Below are positions 7,332 through 14,849 of a DNA stretch of 19,635 nucleotides, piece after piece. The position numbers and the translations under genes were made by a program. Below the pieces are notes generated by a model. The model was given only the letters and a program-made list of their open reading frames with translations, searched no databases and was not told the DNA's origin. Source of the stretch: Candidatus Fermentibacterota bacterium (GTDB taxonomy: Bacteria > JAFGKV01); NCBI GenBank assembly GCA_016928395.1, contig JAFGKV010000159.1:1-19635 (forward strand). The letters are read 5' to 3'. Within the stretch, counting starts at the first letter, position 1, and the number at the start of each line of letters is the position of its first letter.

Positions 7332-8203
7332 TCAGCTCGTGCCCTTACCAGAAGCTGGTCCCGCGGGTCGACGGTGACGACACGCGCGCCGGGCACGATT
7401 CGTGACACAGCGCGCCTGAGCGCTCCTCCGGGAATCCACCGCACCAGTTGCGATACGTGGGCGATCTTCGGCAGGGTGCTGACCTCTACCTCGGAAAAGC
7501 CCACAAGGCGCAGAAGGTAGCGTATTCCCCTCCTCGTTGGGTAGTGTAGATGGGGCTCACACACCGACCACCATCGTTCACCCAGCAGTCTGGCAGCCAT
7601 CGATCCACGATCAGGCACTACCAAGGTGAGGATTGCCCCTGCATTCATGTGTTTCCGAACCCGCGACAGCACTGCGACCGGTTCGACCAGATGCTCCAGT
7701 ACATCCCACATGAACACGACGTCGTAGAGGTCATCGTCGCCGAGGCGTTCCACGCCACCCTGACGAACCGACAGACCGGCTTCCTGGCAATGCCCAACAG
7801 CATCATCCGAGAGTTCGAGCCCCTCTGCCTGGATTGAGCGCGCTCGTGCTTCCTCCAGGAGTATCCCGTAGGAGCAGCCGATGTCAAGGAGGGATTGAGG
7901 TGGTCTGCTCAATAGTCGTGCAACGACATCGAGCTCCCGGGCAAACATGATGCGCCGGGGTTGGGCATCGGCGAGATAGGCGAGCTCCCGGCTTGCGCGG
8001 TATCGGCGTTCGAGTCGCTCCTGATCAGGTAGGGGAGCAACGACCCCCCAGCCGCATGAGGGGCATACGAAGATGGCGTCGTGTGCGTTTCTGAGTAAAA
8101 GCCGCCGGGAACCGTAGCAGTCACCCGAGATGCCTTGGCGAGAGCGGAATCGCATGCGGCAGGGGGTGCCGCATGCCGGGCATGCCGGGCATGGCCCGCT
8201 CAC
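7328..8203 (-). CDS. SAM-dependent methyltransferase with N-terminal zinc ribbon
   Basis: A 291-residue protein. The first 60 residues carry a Cys-rich zinc-ribbon-like part (Cys5, Cys8, Cys11, Cys15, then CPSC at 47-50). This is typical of small methyltransferases found in glycan and secondary-metabolite clusters. The class I core has LLDIGCSYG at about 105-113, Glu130 ending strand 2, and MWDVLEHLVEP around 165-175. GTG 8203 overlaps the TGA of the ligase-like gene by four bases (GTGA), fixing the start. The Cys-rich start contains an exact in-frame repetition of a nine-base unit (8171-8191). It is the second methyltransferase of the mirrored cassette but differs in its N-terminus from the one at 2334-3077. 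The substrate is unknown. Confidence 0.88.
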   Translation of the reverse strand: MSGPCPACPACGTPCRMRFRSRQGISGDCYGSRRLLLRNAHDAIFVCPSCGWGVVAPLPDQERLERRYRASRELAYLADAQPRRIMFARELDVVARLLSRPPQSLLDIGCSYGILLEEARARSIQAEGLELSDDAVGHCQEAGLSVRQGGVERLGDDDLYDVVFMWDVLEHLVEPVAVLSRVRKHMNAGAILTLVVPDRGSMAARLLGERWWSVCEPHLHYPTRRGIRYLLRLVGFSEVEVSTLPKIAHVSQLVRWIPGGALRRAVSRIVPGARVVTVDPRDQLLVRARAE

Positions 8204-10242
8204 TGCCTATCCACCGCAAGGCCCATGGCAAGGGACGAAGGGACTGCAGCAGGCCAGTATGCGCCGTCGAACACGGCCCACATGACCAGAAGGCACACAA
8301 GGGGAGCGGCGGGAGGAACCCAGGATGTCCTGCGGCCGGCAGCGGCGCATCCCGCGGCAACAAGCCACCCCAGCCATGCGCCGCCGCCAAAGATGCCTCC
8401 TTCGGCCAGGAGGCGCGCATAGGTGTTGTCGGGTGTAGTGTAGGGCCTGGCCCGCACCACGGGCGGCCCGAATCGCCGTGCGGCCCTTTCATATCTTCCC
8501 CAACCGACTCCCTGCAATGGTTTAGCCCAAAGGGTACGCGCTGTGACCTCTATTCCCGCCATCCGCCGGCCCATGTGCAGGTTTCTCCAGACACCCTGGC
8601 TTCCCCGCCCTCCGGCTACGCCCGCCACGAGCAAAACGACGCCCACCGCGCAGAGCACCCGCCACCGGGACCTGAACAGCCATGCACTTCCCGCTGCGAC
8701 CAACGCGAAGTACGCCCGGGACAGGGTCGCGATGCCGGATGCAATGGTGAGCACACCAAGGCCCAGAATCACGCTGTTTTGTCTTCCTGCAGCCAGAAGA
8801 GCGGCACCTATCGTCGAGGTTGTCATGGCGAAGGCCAACGGATGGACAAAGGCGCCGCCAGCTCGTCCTTCACGAACGATATCGCCATAGGCGCGGCCCA
8901 GCGTGGCTGACAGCGTCCCGTACAGGGGATCATGAGCAGGATCCCGAAACAGGATGGCATGGAGGCCCGACGCCGCGACAACACACGAGACCGCAACGAC
9001 GGCCGGCACGGCACAACCGATTCGACGGAGGAATGCTCCCGCGGCGTATGCGAGGGGTACAGCGGTCAACGACAGCGCGGTCTCAAGACCGGCTCCTCTC
9101 GCCACAATCGTACCGTGGGCGAGGGTGAGCGCGGCACACCCCAGGGCCGCCCGCTCGTCCCAGCGGCCTCCCCGGACACCCCAGGCCGCGATGCCCACAA
9201 GCGGGACAAGGTACCATGGAACCCCCACGTGCCCGATGTCGAATCCGGGCATGAGTTCGGGGTAGGGAAGCAGAATGACGCTACAGGCCGACGCGCAGGC
9301 TCCCGCGCACATCAGTGTTGCGGGATTCGTGAGTCTCGCCGCGCGAAGGGCCACGGCCAGAATCACAATCAAAGCGCCCACGGCGCCCCATCTGGCAGCG
9401 GTGGAACGAAGAAGAAGCGCCCACCCCGACGCCAGAGAGGGAAACGCGATCCAGTCCATGTCGACAACGGCGGGATGATCGATGGGACGAAAGCTCAATG
9501 CCTGTATCTCGCCACGCCAGGCAGAATGGCGATGCAGCGGCAGGCCAAGCTGCACCCAGTCGCCCCATTGATTGACAGGCACCGTCATGTGCCCCGAGGA
9601 CCCATCATCGGTGACCCACTCAAAGCTAGTCGCTCCGATCCCGGAGTTGACACGGTACTGAATCACGACCACGGGGTGGTCGCAGGCTCTCAGGCCAAAC
9701 CGGCGGGAAGTGACTATGCGCCCCGTTCCGTCGCTGCGTACAGTCAGAAACGACTCTCCAGCCTCGGCTTCCGCGTCCTCGACCCTCCACTCCGGTGGGC
9801 AGGCGTCCTGACGGAAGACCCATCCCGCGGTCACGGAGGAATCAAACGGCTCCTGGGGTTCACGGTTCATCCGCTCAATCCAAATGGGTTCTCCGAGCCA
9901 CGTGGTGTGTCCTCCCTCTACGCCGCTGTTCCCCAGCGCTGTGTAGGCAGCGTGAAGCGGCGCCCAATGGCTCAGAATGGTTACTGTGTCAAAGGCGCTA
10001 CTGCGGGGGAGCGCCGCGCGGAGATAGCCCGATGGGGGATCGAACTCGGCAACGAGTCGTTGTCCCTTCAGCAGGACGACGGGCCCAGCCGAGGGAGGAG
10101 CACACCGTAGTTCCACCAGGCTAAACCCTCCCGGCGGTATGGCTCCCGGCACGATGGTCCATTCTCCCGGGGCGCGCGGCACGATGTCGGCGGGCATGGT
10201 CCACGATACGGCAAGCTGTGCCAACACCACGAGGGTAATCAT
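8200..10242 (-). CDS. O-antigen ligase/polymerase-like membrane protein with large extracytoplasmic N-terminal domain
   Basis: A 680-residue protein. It starts with a signal-like hydrophobic stretch (residues 1-15), then about 265 non-membrane residues. The part at 150-266 looks like a beta-sandwich, with many alternating hydrophobics, Trp and Asp as in carbohydrate-binding modules. From about 284 on there are many membrane segments. The region 505-620 fits the Wzy_C/O-antigen ligase family: LSRAYF with Arg509, PLQGVGWGRYE at 575-585, then TPDNTYARLLAEGGIFG. The usual HN pair before this segment is DN here, so the histidine important in WaaL is absent or shifted. ATG 10242 overlaps the GT4 stop by four bases; the frame continues 18 codons upstream but lacks a reason to be used. 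The likely role is ligation or polymerisation of a lipid-linked glycan on the outer face of the inner membrane. Confidence 0.82.
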   Translation of the reverse strand: MITLVVLAQLAVSWTMPADIVPRAPGEWTIVPGAIPPGGFSLVELRCAPPSAGPVVLLKGQRLVAEFDPPSGYLRAALPRSSAFDTVTILSHWAPLHAAYTALGNSGVEGGHTTWLGEPIWIERMNREPQEPFDSSVTAGWVFRQDACPPEWRVEDAEAEAGESFLTVRSDGTGRIVTSRRFGLRACDHPVVVIQYRVNSGIGATSFEWVTDDGSSGHMTVPVNQWGDWVQLGLPLHRHSAWRGEIQALSFRPIDHPAVVDMDWIAFPSLASGWALLLRSTAARWGAVGALIVILAVALRAARLTNPATLMCAGACASACSVILLPYPELMPGFDIGHVGVPWYLVPLVGIAAWGVRGGRWDERAALGCAALTLAHGTIVARGAGLETALSLTAVPLAYAAGAFLRRIGCAVPAVVAVSCVVAASGLHAILFRDPAHDPLYGTLSATLGRAYGDIVREGRAGGAFVHPLAFAMTTSTIGAALLAAGRQNSVILGLGVLTIASGIATLSRAYFALVAAGSAWLFRSRWRVLCAVGVVLLVAGVAGGRGSQGVWRNLHMGRRMAGIEVTARTLWAKPLQGVGWGRYERAARRFGPPVVRARPYTTPDNTYARLLAEGGIFGGGAWLGWLVAAGCAAAGRRTSWVPPAAPLVCLLVMWAVFDGAYWPAAVPSSLAMGLAVDRQ

Positions 10243-11477
10243 CGTCGAATGCTCTCCGTGTAGAGCTGCGCAAACCGGTCGGCGATGCGCGCCCACGAGA
10301 ACCGGGTGCGGATGCTCTCCAATCCCTGCGTGGCCACACGCCGCGCCACCTCATCGTCTTCCAGGATGCGCCGCACCGCATTGGCCAGGGAGGGAGGGTC
10401 AGCGGGCGGTACAAGGATCCCGTTCAGACCATCTTGAACGATGTCGGTGATACCGCCCACCGCCGAGGCAACCACAGGCAGACACGACGACATAGCTTCC
10501 AGAAGAACCACGCCCTGCCCCTCGGTGTCGCCGCTGGGCAGCACGACTGACGGGAGGGCGAAAGCCTGGCAGGTTCGGTAATAGCGGGCGAGGTCTGTCT
10601 GCGCCACACGGCCGGCGAACACCACTACTGACGACAGGCCAAGCTCGGCAACCTGCCGCCTGAGCATCGGTTCCTCGGGTCCGAATCCGACAAGCAGGAG
10701 ACGGAAGTCCGGCCACTCTTTCGCCAGTATGTGTGCCGCGGCGATGAGATGGGTAAACCCCTTCTTCTCGGCGAAGCGGCCGACTCCCAGCACCGTTTTC
10801 CCGCGCAGGCCGTGCCGATGCACGATTTCCTCGTCGGGAACGCCGGGATGGAACAGCGAAAGATCAACCCCCATAGGAACGAGATTCACCTGGCTTCCGG
10901 CATACAGCCTGAGCACCGCTTCGACCGTGGCATTGCTGTTCACGGTGCAGGACACGGCACGGCGCAGAGCGTGGGTGCCGAAGGGCCTGATGAGGGGATG
11001 GGTCATGGCGAAGACATCTCCCGCGTGGGCCGTAAGGATAAGCGGTATGCCCCGCCGTCTACAGTGGAGTGCGGCGAAGAAACCCTGCGGTACGATCCAG
11101 TGCGCATGCACCAGGTCCCAAGGGCGCTGGCGCAGCATTTGGGCGATGGCGCGATCCTGGGCGATGAGGAATCCCGGCAACTGAAGCCGAGCGCGCCAGT
11201 ATCGTTTGAGATTCGGCAAAGCCCCGCCGTCATAGCACACCCGTTGCCACCGGCGGGGTAGTGCGTAGGCGAAACGGATTACCTGGAGACTCCCCAGCCT
11301 TTCGCTTCGCGCAGCCCCTGGTGCGTGCGGAACCAGAACGGTGATGTCGAAGCCTCTCTCCGCCAGGAGATTGGACAGGTAGAACACAAATGCAGGCTCG
11401 GTGTCGTCTGCCCAGCGGGGAAACGTCGTCGCCAAGACGAGTACGCGCGGACTGCGGTCAGGGCTCGTGCTGCGCAC
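10239..11477 (-). CDS. GT4 family glycosyltransferase
   Basis: A 412-residue GT-B fold protein. The N-terminal half begins with VLVLATTFPRWADDTEPAFV, which is common in GT4 enzymes of exopolysaccharide clusters, and includes DLVHAHWIVPQG around 121-132. The C-terminal half has GVGRFAEKKG (231-240), with the basic residues that contact the donor phosphates. It also has the EX7E motif with Glu319 and Glu327 in DTEGQGVVLLEAMSS, and GGITDIV. It is a retaining, cytoplasmic transferase using a nucleotide sugar to extend a lipid-linked glycan. GTG 11477 lies three bases past the stop of the preceding gene, and the product ends in a four-base overlap with the ligase-like gene. Family assignment is firm; the sugar and acceptor are not known. 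Confidence 0.92.
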   Translation of the reverse strand: MRSTSPDRSPRVLVLATTFPRWADDTEPAFVFYLSNLLAERGFDITVLVPHAPGAARSERLGSLQVIRFAYALPRRWQRVCYDGGALPNLKRYWRARLQLPGFLIAQDRAIAQMLRQRPWDLVHAHWIVPQGFFAALHCRRRGIPLILTAHAGDVFAMTHPLIRPFGTHALRRAVSCTVNSNATVEAVLRLYAGSQVNLVPMGVDLSLFHPGVPDEEIVHRHGLRGKTVLGVGRFAEKKGFTHLIAAAHILAKEWPDFRLLLVGFGPEEPMLRRQVAELGLSSVVVFAGRVAQTDLARYYRTCQAFALPSVVLPSGDTEGQGVVLLEAMSSCLPVVASAVGGITDIVQDGLNGILVPPADPPSLANAVRRILEDDEVARRVATQGLESIRTRFSWARIADRFAQLYTESIRR

Positions 11478-11480
11478 GGG

Positions 11481-12602
11481 TCAACCCTCTGCCACTACTT
11501 CTTTGAGCCACGCGCCCAGCTCGGCATGGGTCGTGACGGACGGCATGCGGGCGAACCCGCGAATCTCTAGGGGACATGCGCACTCGGGGTGGGGTAGGTA
11601 CCCGTGCATGCCCGCCGGAGGTGCAGCGCAGAAGAAATCAGGCCAGAACACAGCGCCAGGCGGGGCCAGCCATGCATGGTTGCCCAGCTGCGGTGAACCC
11701 CATGCCAGGCCGAATGATTCACGGTCCGTCTCCGAGAGCGGGACCATATCAGGAGGCGCAGGGGGAAGCCTTGGCGTCTCGGCCCCGCCGGCATACTTGA
11801 TTCGGACCATGGTGGAATCGATGAAGTACCGTATTCCTCCCTGCCCGGCTACTTCATCAAGCCACTGTGGCGGCCTGATACACCGCGACACGGGGAGAAA
11901 TCCATGGTCGGAGAAAATGACGATTCGCAGGCCGGGCGCCCTGGACTGCATCTCTCCCAACACATTGGCTATTCGCCTGGCAGTTACGGCGCGGCAGTGA
12001 GCTGCCTGGGTGCTGGACGGGCCGAATCTGTGCGATACTTTGTCGAGATCGCCCAACTTGATGAAGTAGAAATCGCGAAGACCTTTGGCGAATGAGCGAA
12101 ACACGAAAGCTTCGACTCTGCAGTCCGTGGCGCCCCACGGGCTGATCCGAGGCGGTGCTGCGAAAAGCCATGCTTTGCCCATTTGTCGCAGCACGTCGAA
12201 TAACGACTCGGTATCGCCGAAAGCCCCGCTTTCGTCCGGGCGTGAGGAAAAGGCGGGCGCCACGTGGCGCAGGAAGCGGGGAGGGATCAGGCTGGAACGA
12301 GGCAGAATACGATGGTTCAAGGATGACGAGATCCGGTAGAGGAGGAAATTCAGATACCGCCGATGCCGGGGAGTCAGGGAATGCCACAGAAGATCGATGC
12401 CTGGAATGCGACACACGGCCTCAAAGGGGGATTGCTCCGAAAACACGTAATCGGTGAGCCATTGGTGTGCCGCGACGGAGACACCGGTGAAGATGCTTGC
12501 CTCCACATCCCTAAACCCTAGTTGGGGCATGAGCTTGCCTGGTGTGGGGTGATCCGCGTAACGCAGCCCGTCGACGAGAATCAACACCAGCGGCGACGTC
12601 AC
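11481..12602 (-). CDS. Alkaline phosphatase superfamily (type I phosphodiesterase-like) protein
   Basis: A 373-residue protein with the metal-site pattern of the phosphodiesterase/phosphatase superfamily. It has Asp11 in LILVDGLR, a candidate Ser/Thr nucleophile within ASIFTGVS (Ser36 or Thr39), Asp187 and His191 in DLDKVSH, SDHG at 231-234, and a late histidine in MHGYLP (His333). No signal peptide or membrane helix is seen, so it is probably cytoplasmic, unlike the periplasmic phosphoethanolamine transferases. Superfamily members hydrolyse or transfer phosphate esters, such as nucleotide sugars or phospholipid headgroups. GTG 12602 is in a four-base GTGA overlap with the nucleotidyltransferase-like gene, suggesting that the two act together. 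The superfamily is clear from the full motif set; the reaction is not. Confidence 0.82.
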   Translation of the reverse strand: MTSPLVLILVDGLRYADHPTPGKLMPQLGFRDVEASIFTGVSVAAHQWLTDYVFSEQSPFEAVCRIPGIDLLWHSLTPRHRRYLNFLLYRISSSLNHRILPRSSLIPPRFLRHVAPAFSSRPDESGAFGDTESLFDVLRQMGKAWLFAAPPRISPWGATDCRVEAFVFRSFAKGLRDFYFIKLGDLDKVSHRFGPSSTQAAHCRAVTARRIANVLGEMQSRAPGLRIVIFSDHGFLPVSRCIRPPQWLDEVAGQGGIRYFIDSTMVRIKYAGGAETPRLPPAPPDMVPLSETDRESFGLAWGSPQLGNHAWLAPPGAVFWPDFFCAAPPAGMHGYLPHPECACPLEIRGFARMPSVTTHAELGAWLKEVVAEG

Positions 12603-13834
12603 AATGACCGCTTTCTTCGGCGAGCCGTGGATGAGGCCTTGAAGAGGCGTACGATATCATCCCGAAGACCGTCAGGATCTCCGCGGGAAGAGCCGACTGT
12701 CCCCCGGGCCCACGCATGCAGCGCCGCTGCGTGGGAGGGCTCCTGAGTGGCCGCCAGCCACGCCCACGCGGCGGCCCAGGCACGGATGAGAGGATGGGTT
12801 CGCCGGATGCTCCCCAGGCGGAGATTCTCGACGACCTGATAGATGCTGACAAGGGCTGGCGCGAGTACACGCCGCAAGGGAATGCCCCGCTGCCTGAGTC
12901 CTTGATCCGCAAAAGGCCTCAAGAACTTGCCGCGCGCATGTCGGGCCAAGCGCTGGGCTCCATCGAGAGGACTGCCGGGGAGATATGCCAGCACTGAGGC
13001 TGCCAGGGGTTCTGTGAACGCCAATGCTTCATCCCGCGCACAGCACCAAAGGGCTGCTCCCTCTGAGGGATCGGGGCCAGCCGGGTTGAGCTTGAAGACA
13101 AGGGCTGCATCGGCGCGCTGGGACAGCGCGCCGATGCCCTGCAGCAGAGGGCCGTTCTCTTCTGCGATGGAAAGGGTGAGGTTTCGCGCCGCGTAGCCGG
13201 GCGTCCACTGGCCCCTGAGCAGAAGCAAGGCCGCGACCAGATCGAGGGTTGCCTTGGCCCGGTCATAGGCGATGGACTGGAGAATCTCCTGAGGAGGCAG
13301 AGCCGCGGAATCAACCCATGGTCCCCATTGCTCCACAAGCCCGATGAGCTTGTTCAGCACTGGACGAAGCCCGCTCTCGGGTGGGATCTGCGTGGGATCA
13401 GCGGGGATCCTCTCCAATAGGTTGTGGCCCCATACCACCTGCCCAGTGAGTTTGAGTTCCACATTGGCAAGATCATGAGGGAGCCTGGCCAACGTGTTCA
13501 CGGACATCACCGCCAGCCCGATATGGAAGCGGCCGGGAGATGGTTTCTCCTCATCGTAGGGCGGGTAGCCCAATGCCTCGTATGCGGCCTGACGCACTTC
13601 GTCCACGGCATGTGCCGCCTTACGCAGGCTTCCATTGTCTACCACGGCGAACAGGTCATAATCCTTATAGGGCTCCCACCCGGCTGCCTGGCGTATGAAG
13701 GTGCCTTCACCCCGTGCAAAGGACCCGCCTAACACGAGACTCACCAACCCCGGGATTCGGGCCGAGGCTATGTCGGCGATGCAACGCATGTCGCGCTGGA
13801 GAACGCCAGCCGGGCTCGATTCAGCCACTGTCAC
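12599..13834 (-). CDS. Nucleotidyltransferase-fold protein of unknown function
   Basis: A 411-residue soluble protein. Near the N-terminus LVLGGSFARGEGTF (Gly36-Gly37-Ser38) is followed some 20 residues later by DYDLFAVVD with Asp58 and Asp60. This is the GS-x-DxD signature of polymerase beta-like nucleotidyltransferases. The remaining ~340 residues are mainly helical, rich in Ala and Leu, and not recognised. Such enzymes transfer NMP to small molecules, RNA or proteins. The gene sits 16 bases after the SAM hydrolase gene and overlaps the phosphodiesterase-like gene by four bases. GTG 13834 has no clear ribosome-binding site; GTG 13828 and ATG 13789 are alternatives. The substrate is unknown; a role in activating a headgroup or sugar is only inference from context. 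Confidence 0.75.
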   Translation of the reverse strand: MTVAESSPAGVLQRDMRCIADIASARIPGLVSLVLGGSFARGEGTFIRQAAGWEPYKDYDLFAVVDNGSLRKAAHAVDEVRQAAYEALGYPPYDEEKPSPGRFHIGLAVMSVNTLARLPHDLANVELKLTGQVVWGHNLLERIPADPTQIPPESGLRPVLNKLIGLVEQWGPWVDSAALPPQEILQSIAYDRAKATLDLVAALLLLRGQWTPGYAARNLTLSIAEENGPLLQGIGALSQRADAALVFKLNPAGPDPSEGAALWCCARDEALAFTEPLAASVLAYLPGSPLDGAQRLARHARGKFLRPFADQGLRQRGIPLRRVLAPALVSIYQVVENLRLGSIRRTHPLIRAWAAAWAWLAATQEPSHAAALHAWARGTVGSSRGDPDGLRDDIVRLFKASSTARRRKRSL

Positions 13835-13850
13835 AGGGTGGTGAAGAACG

Positions 13851-14654
13851 CTACCCGTCCAATCGCTCGATCACGAAAGGCGCCCCCGGCCCGAGATCAA
13901 GTTGGAGGGCCGCGGATCCATCGCGTACCGAGAGTTCCACATGACCGCTGGAGCCGATGACTGCGAGCGGCGTCCCCGCGTCGACCTCGGAGTAGAATCG
14001 TCGAACTGGAAGCTGGCCAGCGTCACAACGCACGGTCCACGACCCTCTGGTGAGGTCGATTCCAAGCTCTTCGGGGGCAATGTTGGAAATGCAGTTGCCG
14101 AAGTGGTCGACATAGATGACGGCGCCGCCGATTCGATGGGAGGATATCCGTTGCGGCCTGGGAAGGTCAAGCCTGACCACCGTTCTCAGCGGCGGCCCCA
14201 GTTCCTCAAGTCTCACACCCCGGGCGAGATAGGCGGCGACCGGCGCGAAAATGTCACGGCCGTGAAATGTGCTGCTGGTGCGGGGAAGAACGTACGCCCT
14301 GTTCTGGATGGTCACGACGCGGGGAGGGGGATCATCATCGGCGAGAAACCAGAAGAGCCCGTTGTCCGGACCAACAAAATACATGCCCCGGCCATGCACA
14401 GCGACGGGATGCCGCGCGCTGCCAACGCCGGGGTCAACGACCACGAGGTGCACTGTCCCTTGCGGGAAGTACTCCAGCGCGGCGCGAAGAGCAAAGGAGG
14501 CGCGAAGCACATCACCCTGGGACAGAGTATGGGCGAGGTCCACCAAATGGCAGGTGGGGCAGATCTGAAGAATCACACCTTTCATGACTCCCACATAGGG
14601 GTCATCCAGCCCGAAGTCCGTGGTGAGAGTTATGATGGGGTGTGCGTCAGTCAT
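13851..14654 (-). CDS. SAM hydroxide adenosyltransferase (DUF62, SAM hydrolase)
   Basis: A 267-residue protein of the fluorinase/chlorinase/DUF62 family. The N-terminus ITLTTDFGLDDPYVGVMKG is diagnostic. The water-activating triad is present in the positions known for archaeal DUF62 enzymes: Asp74 and Arg81 in VVDPGVGSARHP, and His131 in TFHGRDIFAP. The second domain carries YVDHFGNCISNI. The expected reaction is SAM plus water giving adenosine and methionine in the cytoplasm, and the intact triad favours this hydrolase over halogenating relatives. ATG 14654 is preceded by AGGAGGT at eight bases, and the promoter at 14678-14706 ends just upstream. It is the first gene of the long glycan operon, in which two methyltransferases and two radical SAM enzymes follow. 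Confidence 0.93.
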   Translation of the reverse strand: MTDAHPIITLTTDFGLDDPYVGVMKGVILQICPTCHLVDLAHTLSQGDVLRASFALRAALEYFPQGTVHLVVVDPGVGSARHPVAVHGRGMYFVGPDNGLFWFLADDDPPPRVVTIQNRAYVLPRTSSTFHGRDIFAPVAAYLARGVRLEELGPPLRTVVRLDLPRPQRISSHRIGGAVIYVDHFGNCISNIAPEELGIDLTRGSWTVRCDAGQLPVRRFYSEVDAGTPLAVIGSSGHVELSVRDGSAALQLDLGPGAPFVIERLDG

Positions 14655-14662
14655 CGCAACCT

Positions 14663-14669
14663 ACCTCCT
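14663..14669 (-). promoter_or_regulatory. Strong ribosome-binding site of the SAM hydrolase gene
   Basis: On the minus strand AGGAGGT lies eight bases upstream of ATG 14654. It is one of the strongest Shine-Dalgarno sequences in the window and sits at the head of the glycan operon. Confidence 0.75.
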
Positions 14670-14677
14670 GCGCGACC

Positions 14678-14706
14678 TTCTTAAGCCGTAGGGCCTTGGG
14701 TGTCAA
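14678..14706 (-). promoter_or_regulatory. Predicted sigma70-type promoter of the glycan operon
   Basis: On the minus strand a perfect TTGACA (14701-14706) is followed after exactly 17 bases by TAAGAA (14678-14683, three of six consensus matches). Transcription would begin around 14671, leaving a short leader that holds the AGGAGGT site before ATG 14654. It lies in the 195-base gap between the sensor-like gene and the SAM hydrolase gene, the last gap of more than about 30 bases before the left edge, so it may serve all downstream genes. No clear factor-independent terminator for the upstream unit is visible in the same gap. Confidence 0.5.
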
Positions 14707-14849
14707 ACTTCTTTGTGTGGCAAGACCTCTGAGGGCGCGGGGCACACTCAGACTTCTCGATGGTGCGAGTCTGCCGCGCAGCAGCAGATCGGTTGCCTCG
14801 GGATGCCCTCGTACAGAAACCGACCCCATCGAACGGGGACTTGACCGCA

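Noticed and set aside
8932-10110. A 392-codon plus-strand frame opposite the ligase-like gene
   Set aside because: It is rich in Arg, Gly and His and has no domain-like pattern. The minus strand encodes a coherent membrane protein with family motifs.
14749-14773. Six-base inverted repeat CAGACT/AGTCTG downstream of the sensor gene as a terminator
   Set aside because: The stem is short, the loop is 13 bases and no T-run follows.
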